NCBI RefSeq assembly: GCF_029109325.1
Contig: NZ_JAQKQJ010000023.1
Location: forward strand, 37,472-101,471
Length of the DNA stretch: 64,000 bases
Source of the DNA: Nodosilinea sp. PGN35
Lineage (GTDB): Bacteria > Cyanobacteriota > Cyanobacteriia > Phormidesmidales > Phormidesmidaceae
Reading direction: 5' to 3'
Shown here one piece after another: positions 49,240 to 57,565 of this stretch. Position 1 is the stretch's first letter, and the number at the start of each line of letters is the position of its first letter. Below the pieces are notes generated by a model, which was given only the letters and a program-made list of their open reading frames with translations, searched no databases and was not told the DNA's origin. The position numbers and the translations under genes are program-made.

Positions 49240-49944
49240 TTATGGCGTCCCCTGCCGCGACAGCGCCGCTATGCGCTGGTGACGACGGCGCTGCCAGAGT
49301 TTAGGAATCACTCGCATCCGGCGCTTAAAGATATCCCACTCCTCTACGCTCAGCTGAATCTGCTGCCAGGTGGGACGGCCCAACAGCCGCTCAGACCAGC
49401 ACCTCAGCCCCGGATAGGTGGCAAGCGGAACCCCTAACTCGGGTAGTTTGTGGACGACGGTGCCCGCCACGATCTCCGCCAGACTCAGCTGATCGCCCGC
49501 AAAATACTGAGAGTCTGCCAGCAGCCCCTCAAGAAAATCCAGGGTGATTTTGGCCCGCAGCCGAGCGTACTCCACCTCCGCTGAGGTTTCCCCGGAGCGA
49601 TGATCCTGCATGAGTAGCTTAAATATCGGCGGCAGCAGCTCGTTGAGGGTCACCAGCTGCACCATGCGAACGGTGGCTAGCGCCCTGGGCTCGGTGGGCA
49701 GCAGCGGGCGCTCTGGGTAGCGGGCCTCCAGGTAATCTAAAATTGCCAGCGACTCAACCACCCGAAAGTCGCCATCGGTTAAAACCGGAACGTGGCCAAA
49801 GGGATTCACCGCCAGGAAATCAGGCTCAAACTGCTGGCCGCCGAGATCGACGGGGATCAGCTCGAAGGGCAGCTGCTTTTCGAGCAGGGCCAGCCACACC
49901 GGGCGGGCATAGACAGAGGGACGGGCGTAGTACAGCTTCAGCAT
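49240..49944 (-). CDS. glutathione S-transferase family protein
   Basis: 234 aa from the ATG at 49944 (AGGAACC about 10 nt upstream); the frame is open to 50187 but that part covers the operator. The N-terminal thioredoxin-like domain starts LKLYYARPSVYARPVWLALLEK, with the glutathione-binding VNPFGHVPVLTDGDFRVVESLAI (about 44-68). The all-helical C-terminal domain has GDQLSLAEIVAG. It conjugates glutathione to electrophiles. It lies downstream of a TetR gene, with a perfect palindromic operator 142 bp upstream of the start. Confidence 0.92.
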   Translation of the reverse strand: MLKLYYARPSVYARPVWLALLEKQLPFELIPVDLGGQQFEPDFLAVNPFGHVPVLTDGDFRVVESLAILDYLEARYPERPLLPTEPRALATVRMVQLVTLNELLPPIFKLLMQDHRSGETSAEVEYARLRAKITLDFLEGLLADSQYFAGDQLSLAEIVAGTVVHKLPELGVPLATYPGLRCWSERLLGRPTWQQIQLSVEEWDIFKRRMRVIPKLWQRRRHQRIAALSRQGTP

Positions 49945-50085
49945 GGGGTGGGTTCCTAGGGTAATACCGATCCGAATTACACAATCCCGGTTCCAACAGG
50001 TGCAGGGGTGCTGGCGTAGCCGAGCAGGCTCCACGGCATGCGCCCAGTGGATCGGGGTTGGCCGAGCGGAATTTAGCCTGACGCT

Positions 50086-50109
50086 AAAAAAGACCGATCG
50101 GTCTTTTTT
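50086..50109. promoter_or_regulatory. 24-bp perfect palindrome, TetR operator of the GST gene
   Basis: The core AGACCGATCGGTCT is flanked by six-base A and T runs in perfect symmetry. It closely resembles NemR-type boxes (AGACC-N4-GGTCT). A near-identical copy abuts the TetR start at 50848-50869. It lies between the TetR stop and the GST ATG. Confidence 0.85.
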
Positions 50110-50225
50110 GAAATAAAAAAACACTGTCGGCAGTGGTTCATCAAGATTCAAGCTGTGGGCTAAGTGCAGCGCAGCAGAACCCAACAAGACTGGTCGCCGT
50201 GGGGTGGCCCGAAGCGAAACCCAAT

Positions 50226-50846
50226 CTACGAGAATCTTGTTTTTTGGTCTTGAGGCCGCGCTAGCTGGTGTTGCACATAGGTAGCCAGATGGTTAAGGGC
50301 ACGATCCAGGTGGGAGGGGTCGGAGTAGAGTTTGCTGAGCAGGATGCCCCCCTCGATGGTGGCGATCAAGACCGAGGCCACGGTTTCGGGGTCGGCGGTG
50401 GGTTGCAGTTCACCGCGGGCCACACCTTTGGTGACAATGCGCTCGATCAGCGATCGCCAGCGATTCATCGCCTGCTGCGTGCGGGCTCGCAGGGCAGGGT
50501 GGGCATCGTCGCTGTCAACCGCCGTATTGAGCAGGGGGCAGCCTCCCCGCAGGGGCGGGTGGACGATGAAGTCTTCGTAGACGGCGAGCATAGCCATGAG
50601 TCGATCGACGGCATGGCGCTGGCCCTGCAAAGCTCCCCGAAAACGCTGCTGAATGCGATCGACTGCAAAGTCAAAGGCGGCCAGGGCCAGCTCGTCTTTG
50701 CTGCGAAAGTGGTTGTAAATACCTCCTTTTTGCAGACCCGTAGCCCGCATCAGATCAGCCATTGAGGCTCCGGCAAAGCCCTGCTGGTTAAACAACGCCG
50801 CCGCCTGCTCGACAATGTGTGCCCGGGTGAGCTGAGCTTTTGACAT
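50226..50846 (-). CDS. TetR family repressor, NemR/electrophile-sensor type
   Basis: 206 aa. The N-terminal helix-turn-helix is clear (IVEQAAALFNQQGFAGASMADLMRATGLQKGGIYNHFRSKDELA). A single conserved-looking cysteine sits in the ligand domain (GGCPLLNTAVDSDD, about residue 102), the kind of residue used by redox- or electrophile-sensing relatives. A palindromic operator lies immediately before the ATG, so autorepression is likely. The same operator precedes the GST gene, which is the probable target. No ordinary ribosome site fits between operator and start. Confidence 0.9.
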   Translation of the reverse strand: MSKAQLTRAHIVEQAAALFNQQGFAGASMADLMRATGLQKGGIYNHFRSKDELALAAFDFAVDRIQQRFRGALQGQRHAVDRLMAMLAVYEDFIVHPPLRGGCPLLNTAVDSDDAHPALRARTQQAMNRWRSLIERIVTKGVARGELQPTADPETVASVLIATIEGGILLSKLYSDPSHLDRALNHLATYVQHQLARPQDQKTRFS

Positions 50847-50847
50847 A

Positions 50848-50869
50848 AAAAAGACCGATCAGTCTTTTT
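50848..50869. promoter_or_regulatory. TetR autoregulatory operator abutting the start codon
   Basis: AAAAAGAC-CGATCA-GTCTTTTT; one central mismatch relative to the copy at 50086-50109. It begins 1 bp upstream of the TetR ATG (minus strand), so a bound repressor would cover the start of the message. Confidence 0.82.
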
Positions 50870-51242
50870 GGAGGATAGCAGCTTTAAGCGCCCCTGGGCA
50901 AGCGTTTGACCCTGCCTCGGCTGCTGAAAAAGGCCTCCCAATCCCGCAGGGTGGATGAGACGGCAACCTTCCCGGCAACCAAGCGGCAACCTGGCCCACC
51001 GGCCACTGCCCCTAGCCGCCGGAGTCGCCGCTAGAATCCCCGGATTAACGCTGAGCCGCTAGCCAAGGTTTGAGGGTGCGGATGGCGGCACTAGAGTTGA
51101 GGACACTGTCGGCTCTAGCACCAGGGCCGACTCCGACGCGCAGGCGTACTCCGTCAAGGCCCCACCACAGTCAGCGCCTCTGGCCCGCCGTACTCGCTCT
51201 AGGCGATCGCCCTCAGCGGCTACCGACCGTAAGGCTCATCAC
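50870..51242. other. 373-bp interval between TetR and glgB
   Basis: This contains the TetR promoter on its left side and the 3' side of glgB on its right. No convincing frame or strong hairpin seen. Confidence 0.4.
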
Positions 51243-53537
51243 TTACTGATCCGCCAATACCTGCTGGGAGGTTTTGCGATCGCACTTCAGCACGATTACC
51301 CCCAGAGGTGGCAGGGTCAGATCGAGCGAATAGGGGCGATTGTGGAAAGCCCAGTCATCGGACCACTTGCCGCCCAGGTTGCCCATGTTGCTGCCGCCAA
51401 AGTCGCGGGCATCGCTGTTGAACAGCTCCCTGTAGTAACCCTGCTCAGGCACACCCACCCGATAGTGGCTGTGGGGCTGAGGCGTAAAGTTGCACACCAC
51501 CACCACAAAATCATCGCTGCCCTTATCGCGGCGAATAAACGACACGACGCTGTGGCGGTTGTCGCTACAGTCAATCCACTCAAAACCCGCCTGGTCAAAG
51601 TCCTGGGAGAACAGGGCCGGTTCGCTGCGGTAAAACTCGTTGAGCTTGCCCATAAAGTGCTTGAGACTAGCATGGGGCTGATACTGGAGCAGGTGCCACT
51701 CCAGGTCACCCCACACATTCCACTCGCTCCACTGGCCAAACTCCATGCTCATAAACAGGGTCTTTTTGCCCGGATGCATGAACATATAGGTGTAGAGACA
51801 GCGCAGGTTGGCAAACTTCTGCCACTCGTCACCGGGCATTTTGCCCAGCATATTGCTCTTGCCGTGCACCACCTCGTCGTGGGACAGCGCCAGCATAAAG
51901 TTTTCGGTAAAGGCGTACCAGATACTAAACGTGACGTTGTTCTGGTGAAACTGTCGGAACCACGGATCCATGTTGAAGTAGTCCAACATGTCGTGCATCC
52001 AGCCCATATTCCACTTCAGGTTGAAGCCCAAGCCGCCGACGTAGGTGGGCCAGGAGACCATTGGCCAGGCGGTCGATTCTTCGGCAATGGAGAGCACTCC
52101 GGGGAAGTAGGTGAATAGCACATGGTTCACCTGACGAAGGAAATCTGCGGCTTCAATGTGCTCACAGCCGCCGTACTCGTTAGCTACCCACTCACCGTCT
52201 TTGCGGAAGTAGTTGAGGTACAGCATCGAGGCCACCGCATCGACGCGGATGCCGTCGATGTGGTATTTCTCAAACCAAAAGATAGCGTTGGCCACCAAGA
52301 AGTTTCGCACCTCGTTGCGGCCATAGTTGAACACCAGGGTACCCCACTCCTTGTGCTCGCCCTTGCGGGGGTCGGCATGCTCGTAGAGATGGGTACCGTC
52401 GAAGAATGCCAGACCGTGGCCATCCTTGGGAAAGTGGCCCGGCACCCAGTCAACGATCACGCCGATACCGTTTTGGTGGCATTGATCCACAAAGTACATA
52501 AAGTCTTCGGGCGTACCGTAGCGGGAGGTGACGGCGTAGTAGCCTGTCACCTGGTAACCCCAGGAGCCATCGAAGGGGTGCTCGGCCACTGGCAGCAGCT
52601 CGACGTGGGTAAAGCCCAGCTCTTTGACGTAGGGAATCAGGCGATCGGCCAGCTCACGGTAGGTGAGAAAGCGAGCCCCAGGCTTGAGTTCGGCCACGGT
52701 GACGACGGGCTCGGGGGTGCCGTCGGGGCGCAGGGCCGGACTGGCCGACGACTCATGCAGCCAGGAGCCAATGTGAACCTCATAGATCGACACCGGCTGA
52801 GTGAGAGGCTCGGTCTGGCGACGCTTCTCCATCCAGTCAGCGTCTTGCCAGGGGTAGCGGTCTAAATCGGTGACAATGGAGGCAGTTTTGGGCCGGATTT
52901 CCTGCTGGAAACCGTAGGGGTCAGATTTCTCGTAAATGTGACCGTCGTAGTTTTTGATCTCGTATTTGTAGTGGGCACCTACCTCAAGGCCCGGAATGAA
53001 CAGATCCCAAATGCCGTTGGAGAGGCGGCGCATCTGGTGCTTGCGGCCATCCCAGTAGTTAAAGTCGCCGAGTACAGAGACGTTGCGGGCGTTGGGAGCC
53101 CACACGGCAAAATACACTCCGGTTACACCCTCTACTTCGGTGTAGTGCGCCCCTAGCTTCTCGTAGATGCGGTGATGGTTGCCTTCGCCAAATAGATGAA
53201 TGTCAAAGTCAGTGATGGCGCGGGTTTTGAAGGCGTAGGGATCATAGATGACATGCACGTGGTCACCGATGACGTACTTGAGCTGGTAGTTGGCCAGATC
53301 TTGAACCTGCAACACACACTCAAAGAAATGGGGGTTATGGTTAGACTCCATAGGCACTTCTTTGTGCTCTGCCGCCAGCACTACCCAGGCTTGATCGGCT
53401 TGGGGAAGGTAGGCTCTTACGGCCCAGACGGTTTGACCATCCTGCTGCACCATGTGTGGCCCCAAAACTTCGAAGGGGTCGTGGTGCTGGTTCCAGACAA
53501 TCCGGTCAATCTGCTCAGCGTCAACAGTTGCAGGCAT
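51243..53537 (-). CDS. glgB: 1,4-alpha-glucan branching enzyme
   Basis: 764 aa, GH13 family, glycogen synthesis. Two N-terminal beta-sandwich modules (about 10-120 and 125-225; GVYFAVWAPNARNVSVLGDFNYW) precede the barrel. Catalytic residues are the nucleophile Asp in IDGIRVDAVASMLYL and the acid Glu in VLSIAEESTAWP; HPFDGSWGYQVTGYYA and ALSHDEVVHGKSNML are also typical. The all-beta C-terminal domain is complete. The ATG at 53537 gives the standard length. Upstream, at about 53610-53620, is an 8/9 match to the DnaA-type 9-mer, which is not significant alone. Confidence 0.97.
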   Translation of the reverse strand: MPATVDAEQIDRIVWNQHHDPFEVLGPHMVQQDGQTVWAVRAYLPQADQAWVVLAAEHKEVPMESNHNPHFFECVLQVQDLANYQLKYVIGDHVHVIYDPYAFKTRAITDFDIHLFGEGNHHRIYEKLGAHYTEVEGVTGVYFAVWAPNARNVSVLGDFNYWDGRKHQMRRLSNGIWDLFIPGLEVGAHYKYEIKNYDGHIYEKSDPYGFQQEIRPKTASIVTDLDRYPWQDADWMEKRRQTEPLTQPVSIYEVHIGSWLHESSASPALRPDGTPEPVVTVAELKPGARFLTYRELADRLIPYVKELGFTHVELLPVAEHPFDGSWGYQVTGYYAVTSRYGTPEDFMYFVDQCHQNGIGVIVDWVPGHFPKDGHGLAFFDGTHLYEHADPRKGEHKEWGTLVFNYGRNEVRNFLVANAIFWFEKYHIDGIRVDAVASMLYLNYFRKDGEWVANEYGGCEHIEAADFLRQVNHVLFTYFPGVLSIAEESTAWPMVSWPTYVGGLGFNLKWNMGWMHDMLDYFNMDPWFRQFHQNNVTFSIWYAFTENFMLALSHDEVVHGKSNMLGKMPGDEWQKFANLRCLYTYMFMHPGKKTLFMSMEFGQWSEWNVWGDLEWHLLQYQPHASLKHFMGKLNEFYRSEPALFSQDFDQAGFEWIDCSDNRHSVVSFIRRDKGSDDFVVVVCNFTPQPHSHYRVGVPEQGYYRELFNSDARDFGGSNMGNLGGKWSDDWAFHNRPYSLDLTLPPLGVIVLKCDRKTSQQVLADQ

Positions 53538-53657
53538 GTTGTTAAAGGTCCACAGGGGATATAAACGGGCTGTGTGAATTTGCTATCTGCGGAATAGAGT
53601 AACAAAACTTAGCGATTTCCACAGGGAAATTTTTGCCGATCTTGGCTCATTTGGCCC

Positions 53658-53951
53658 CTATCTTAAGAAAGGGAGAACGGGTCTGAGGGTGCGTCTGAGC
53701 TGCAAAAGCTGAATGAGCTGAGCCAGATCGGGGTTCACAATCGGCTCAGTGTTGGGATCGCGCAGCTGATCTTGCAGGGCGGCGTAGTCTGCCGCAGACA
53801 TTGATTCTCCAGTCAGGGGCGATCGCGCCTCCGTGACGATCTCGGTGCGCAAAACCTCTTCAGGGATATCGTTGGGGGGCGGCAGCGCCAGGGCTGGATT
53901 GCCCAAAATGGCGATCCCTAGACCAGTTGATGCTAATTGCAGTCGGGCCAT
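53658..53951 (-). CDS. small exported cyanobacterial protein of unknown function
   Basis: 97 aa from the ATG at 53951; an upstream GTG adds 17 unlikely residues. A short hydrophobic N-terminus (LASTGLGIAILGNPALA) looks like a signal peptide. The mature part PPPNDIPEEVLRTEIVTEARSPLTG through AADYAALQ and the end LRRTLRPVLPFLR resemble a small family I associate with cyanobacteria. Divergent from the PPC-domain gene. Confidence 0.7.
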   Translation of the reverse strand: MARLQLASTGLGIAILGNPALALPPPNDIPEEVLRTEIVTEARSPLTGESMSAADYAALQDQLRDPNTEPIVNPDLAQLIQLLQLRRTLRPVLPFLR

Positions 53952-54085
53952 AGACAAGGGTTGATGACGTAGCTCCAGTATTACCATAGCCTGCGGAGAC
54001 ACCTCTGACGGTGCTTAGGCTGGGGCAGGCTTGTGCTAGGCTGCATTGCAGTTTGTGTGTTCGTTTTTTCCCAAAGGGAGGTCGC

Positions 54086-54826
54086 ATGGGTTTGCTTCGG
54101 CTGTTTTCTGCGGGGCGGCTGTGGTCGGCAGTAGTAGCTCCTGCGGCCCTGGTGGGTCTGCTGGTGGGTTCGCCTGCCCGCGCCGATACGGTTTTAGAAG
54201 AAGCCGGTACTATCTATCCGGCGGAGTCTACCTACACCTTTGAGGGTACGGCTGGGCAGGCGCTGACGATCACCCTGGAGAGCGAAGACTTTGATCCAGT
54301 GCTGTCGCTGCTGGATCCTACAGCTGCCGAAATTGCCTTTAACGACGACTTTGGTGGCACTCTCAACTCCACCATCATCGTGGAGCTGCCCGAAGACGGT
54401 ACCTACACCGTAGTAGCCCGGTCGTTTTCGGGCCAGGGTGGTGACTATGCCCTAGTGGTACGCGCCTCCACCGAGTTTGAGATTTCCTATGCTGAGGCTG
54501 AGACGCTAGCTTTGGCGGAAGACTATCCCGCCGCCATTGCGGCCTACACGGCCGCTATTGAAGTTGACCCAGACCAGTCGTCGGCCTACCTGGGGCGGGC
54601 TCAGGCTATTTTGGGGCAGGTATATATGGAGCAGGGCGATCAGATTGAGGGGCCGGAGGATATTCCCCCAGAGGCGCGGGAGTTGGTGATCGCTGACTTT
54701 GAGCAGGCCGCTACTCTCTTTGAGGCCAACGGTTCTGAAGACTGGGCTGCTTCCCTGCGAGAGCAAGCGGCGGTGCTGCGCGGCGTTGGTGACGACGAGG
54801 CCCCAGCCAGTCCCAACTCCAACTAA
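54086..54826 (+). CDS. secreted PPC-domain and TPR protein
   Basis: 246 aa from the ATG at 54086, preceded by AAAGGGAGG. A signal peptide (LVGLLVGSPARA) is followed by a bacterial pre-peptidase C-terminal (PPC) beta domain (about 38-125; GTAGQALTITLESEDFDPVLSLLDP, DGTYTVVARSFSGQGGDYAL). A TPR pair follows (about 135-230; LALAEDYPAAIAAYTAAIEVDPDQSSAYLGRAQA). It probably lies in the periplasm as a binding or scaffold protein. No catalytic domain is attached, which is unusual for PPC. A strong terminator follows. Confidence 0.86.
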   Translation: MGLLRLFSAGRLWSAVVAPAALVGLLVGSPARADTVLEEAGTIYPAESTYTFEGTAGQALTITLESEDFDPVLSLLDPTAAEIAFNDDFGGTLNSTIIVELPEDGTYTVVARSFSGQGGDYALVVRASTEFEISYAEAETLALAEDYPAAIAAYTAAIEVDPDQSSAYLGRAQAILGQVYMEQGDQIEGPEDIPPEARELVIADFEQAATLFEANGSEDWAASLREQAAVLRGVGDDEAPASPNSN

Positions 54827-54900
54827 TTTGGAAACTTCCCGGCAACTTTTCCGGACAGGGGCTCGTCTTAGGTGAAAAGGTGAATGGTAGATGCACCCTG

Positions 54901-54936
54901 AAAAATCCCCTGGCGATCGCCAGGGGATTTTTTTTT
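54901..54936. terminator. bidirectional terminator containing a HIP1 octamer
   Basis: A perfect 32-bp palindrome (54901-54932) is centred on GCGATCGC with arms ATCCCCTG / CAGGGGAT, an A-run on the left and eight or more T on the right (54928-54936). It terminates the PPC-domain gene and may serve the opposite strand too. Confidence 0.9.
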
Positions 54937-55008
54937 GCCCTGCTCCTAAAATTGGCCTAACCAATTTGCTTTTGTAGTCGATGCGGTGTGCTAAAACCGT
55001 GATTTCAT

Positions 55009-55042
55009 CAAAAAGGGGATGTGAGCGGTAGCCCACATCCCC
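55009..55042 (-). terminator. terminator of cpcG
   Basis: On the minus strand, GGGGATGTG (55042-55034) pairs with CACATCCCC (55023-55015), followed by a run of T (55014-55009). It is 38 bp after the cpcG stop. Confidence 0.85.
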
Positions 55043-55079
55043 GGAGGTATTTTAACCAATAGCCAAAAGCTGCTCAGTC

Positions 55080-55841
55080 TTAGCTACCGACCTTGCGGTA
55101 GGGCACAGCGGTGGCGATGTTGATGTCGCTGGTGGACACGCGGGCCGGGGCTGCACCAGTGGCCCCAATGCTGCGGGCCATACCCAAAAAGCCCTGGGGA
55201 TTGCCAGCGGTGACCTTCTTCTCCTGAGGCACAAACCGCTTGACCTGGGACTGCCACACAATCTGGGGGAAGCCCAGCTGGTTGCGGTGATAGGCGTCGT
55301 AGCGGGGGTTCTTGATGTGGATGGGACGCTCGCCTTCGGTGCGACCGGGCAGCACGCGGCGCTTTTGGTAGGGCACAGTGTTGTAGCCAAAGCTGGTGAG
55401 GTACTCTTCGCTGTCGAGGAGTTCATCGACTAGACCCTGGACGCCCTTGTTGGCCACCACAATAGACCAGGCAATTTTTTCGCGGTCGTTGTACACGTCG
55501 CGGCCCAGAATCTTCTGGACGCAGTGCTCAACAAACTTGTAGTTGCTGTTTTTCTCGTAGAAGCTGTTGTAGAAGGTGGGCGACAGCGCCAGACCACGAA
55601 TAAAGTCGCGCACGGTAATTTGACCGTTGCGCAGCTGCGACTCCAGAAAGGTCTGGCGATCGCACTTAAACGCGTGGAAGAACATCTGCCGATAGGCCGC
55701 ATTAATCAGCGCATCCATGTCGCTGGTGTCGTACAGGTCATCGGTAGAGAAAAATCTGGGCTGTTCGTCGCCACCGATTTCGTAGCTGGCGACACGCTGA
55801 TTTTGGCTGGACGGGGAGTAATTTAGTAACGGAAGAGACAC
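55080..55841 (-). CDS. cpcG: phycobilisome rod-core linker polypeptide
   Basis: 253 aa. The CpcG family links phycocyanin rods to the allophycocyanin core. The N-terminus SLPLLNYSPSSQNQRV and the phycobilisome linker domain (about 30-180; FYNSFYEKNSNYKFVEHCVQKILGRDVYNDREKIAWSIVVANKG and YLTSFGYNTVPYQKRR) are typical. The C-terminal ~60 residues are the core-binding tail and carry no hydrophobic helix, so this is the CpcG1 type and not the photosystem I-bound CpcG2/L type. It stands alone with its own terminator. Confidence 0.95.
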   Translation of the reverse strand: MSLPLLNYSPSSQNQRVASYEIGGDEQPRFFSTDDLYDTSDMDALINAAYRQMFFHAFKCDRQTFLESQLRNGQITVRDFIRGLALSPTFYNSFYEKNSNYKFVEHCVQKILGRDVYNDREKIAWSIVVANKGVQGLVDELLDSEEYLTSFGYNTVPYQKRRVLPGRTEGERPIHIKNPRYDAYHRNQLGFPQIVWQSQVKRFVPQEKKVTAGNPQGFLGMARSIGATGAAPARVSTSDINIATAVPYRKVGS

Positions 55842-56020
55842 GTTTGAATCTCCAGAATCTTAGGAAAATTTACAAACTTTAAGGATGATCATACGGGAAC
55901 GGCTGCCTCGAACCTGGGCTATCTGAGTAAATCAACATAGTCCTTAACATTCGCGTCAGGGATCCCGAAAGAACCATCAGCTATGGGTTAGAACGTGTGA
56001 ACGTGCGCAGGTTCTTTCCA

Positions 56021-57421
56021 TCAAGGTTGGGTCATACGGCGGGGATCGATCATCTGGTCATACTCCGCCTCACTCACGTACCCCAGGGCCAGGGCCGCCT
56101 CCCGCAGCGTTAGATCGTGCTCAAAGGCGTAGTGGGCAATCTGAGACGCTTTGTCGTAGCCGATCGCCGGGCTGAGGGCGGTCACCAGCATCAGCGATCG
56201 CTCCACATACTGGGCAATCTGAACGCGGTTAGGGGTCATGCCGACCACTAAAAACTCGGTAAAGTTGCGGCAGCTGTCGGCCATTAATCTCGCCGATTGC
56301 AGCAGGTTGAAAATCATCATCGGTTTGTAGACGTTCATTTCTAGATGGCCGCTGGCCCCGGCAAAGGCCACCGCCGCGTCGTAACCCATCACCTGCACCG
56401 CCACCATAGCCAGGGCCTCGCACTGGGTGGGGTTGACCTTACCCGGCATAATGGAGGATCCGGGTTCGTTCTCGGGGAGGTGCAATTCTGCCAATCCGGC
56501 TCTGGGGCCGCAGCTGAGTAGGCGAATATCGTTGGCGATTTTGTACAGCGACACCGCCAGGGTTTTGAGCACGCCGCTGGCCATCACTACGGCATCGTGG
56601 GCTCCCATAACCGTGAACTTGTTGGGCGCACTGACAAAGGGCAATCCGGTAATGGCGGCGATGTGCTGGGCAGCAGCTTCGGCAAACCCTGGCCCAGCAT
56701 TGAGGCCAGTTCCTACAGCGGTTCCCCCCAGGGCCAGTTCGTAGAGACCTGGCAGAGAGCCTTCAATGCGCTTGAGGTTGTCGGCGAGCATGCCCCCGTA
56801 GCCCGAAAATTCCTGGCCCAGGGTGAGGGGTACGGCATCTTGCAGGTGGGTACGACCAATTTTGACGATGTCGGCCCAGTCCTGGGCTTTTGTCTCCAGC
56901 GCCTGCCGCAGTTCTGCCACCGCAGGTATCAGTCGCTGGGTGAGCATCTGTGCCCCGGCAATGTGCATCGCCGTAGGAAACACATCGTTAGACGACTGGG
57001 ACATGTTGACGTGATCGTTGGGGTGAATGGGGGTCTTACTGCCCAGCACGCCGCCCGCTAGCTCGATGGCCCGGTTGGCAATCACCTCGTTGACGTTCAT
57101 GTTGCACTGGGTGCCGCTGCCGGTCATCCACACGTGCAAAGGGAAGTGGTCGTCGAGGGTGCCGCTGATCACTTCCTCCGCTGCTCGCACAATCAGCGCC
57201 GCTTTGTCGCTGGGCAGCTTGCCCAGGTCGGCGTTGGCCAACGCCGAGGCTTTTTTGGTAACGGCGATCGCCTGCACCACCTCCAGGGGCATTTTGTCTT
57301 GGCCAATAGAAAAATAGCGAATCGATCGCTGGGTCTGCGCCCCCCAGTAGCGATCGCTCGGCACGGCGATCGCCCCCATGCTGTCGGTTTCCTGGCGAGA
57401 ATGTGGTTGTGGTTCGACCAT
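56021..57421 (-). CDS. fumC: fumarate hydratase, class II
   Basis: 466 aa. It converts fumarate to malate. Signature GSSIMPGKVNPTQCE (about 322-336), TGSGTQCNMNVNEVIANRA, SSNDVFPTAMHIA, and KIGRTHLQDAVPLTLGQEFSGY with the catalytic histidine are complete. Normal length. Overlaps no neighbours. Confidence 0.96.
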   Translation of the reverse strand: MVEPQPHSRQETDSMGAIAVPSDRYWGAQTQRSIRYFSIGQDKMPLEVVQAIAVTKKASALANADLGKLPSDKAALIVRAAEEVISGTLDDHFPLHVWMTGSGTQCNMNVNEVIANRAIELAGGVLGSKTPIHPNDHVNMSQSSNDVFPTAMHIAGAQMLTQRLIPAVAELRQALETKAQDWADIVKIGRTHLQDAVPLTLGQEFSGYGGMLADNLKRIEGSLPGLYELALGGTAVGTGLNAGPGFAEAAAQHIAAITGLPFVSAPNKFTVMGAHDAVVMASGVLKTLAVSLYKIANDIRLLSCGPRAGLAELHLPENEPGSSIMPGKVNPTQCEALAMVAVQVMGYDAAVAFAGASGHLEMNVYKPMMIFNLLQSARLMADSCRNFTEFLVVGMTPNRVQIAQYVERSLMLVTALSPAIGYDKASQIAHYAFEHDLTLREAALALGYVSEAEYDQMIDPRRMTQP

Positions 57422-57491
57422 AGGTGGTAGTTTTCAGCGCGCTATTCTCCGATTCAACCACAGGGGCAAGCTTCTGAGCGCCTTTTCACAG

Positions 57492-57524
57492 AAAAGCTCC
57501 GACGACAGGGTAAGTCGTCGGAGC
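57492..57524 (-). terminator. terminator of the PEP-CTERM gene
   Basis: GCTCCGACGAC (57496-57506) pairs with GTCGTCGGAGC (57514-57524), 7-nt loop. On the minus strand it is followed by TTTT (57495-57492). Located 42 bp beyond the stop. Confidence 0.8.
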
Positions 57525-57565
57525 CGTGTGGGAACTGCAAGTGGGCAATGGTCAGAGGCGAGATC

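Noticed and set aside
53605..53625. Near DnaA-type box (TTTCCACA) upstream of glgB
   Set aside because: Single 8/9 match, no second box nearby.
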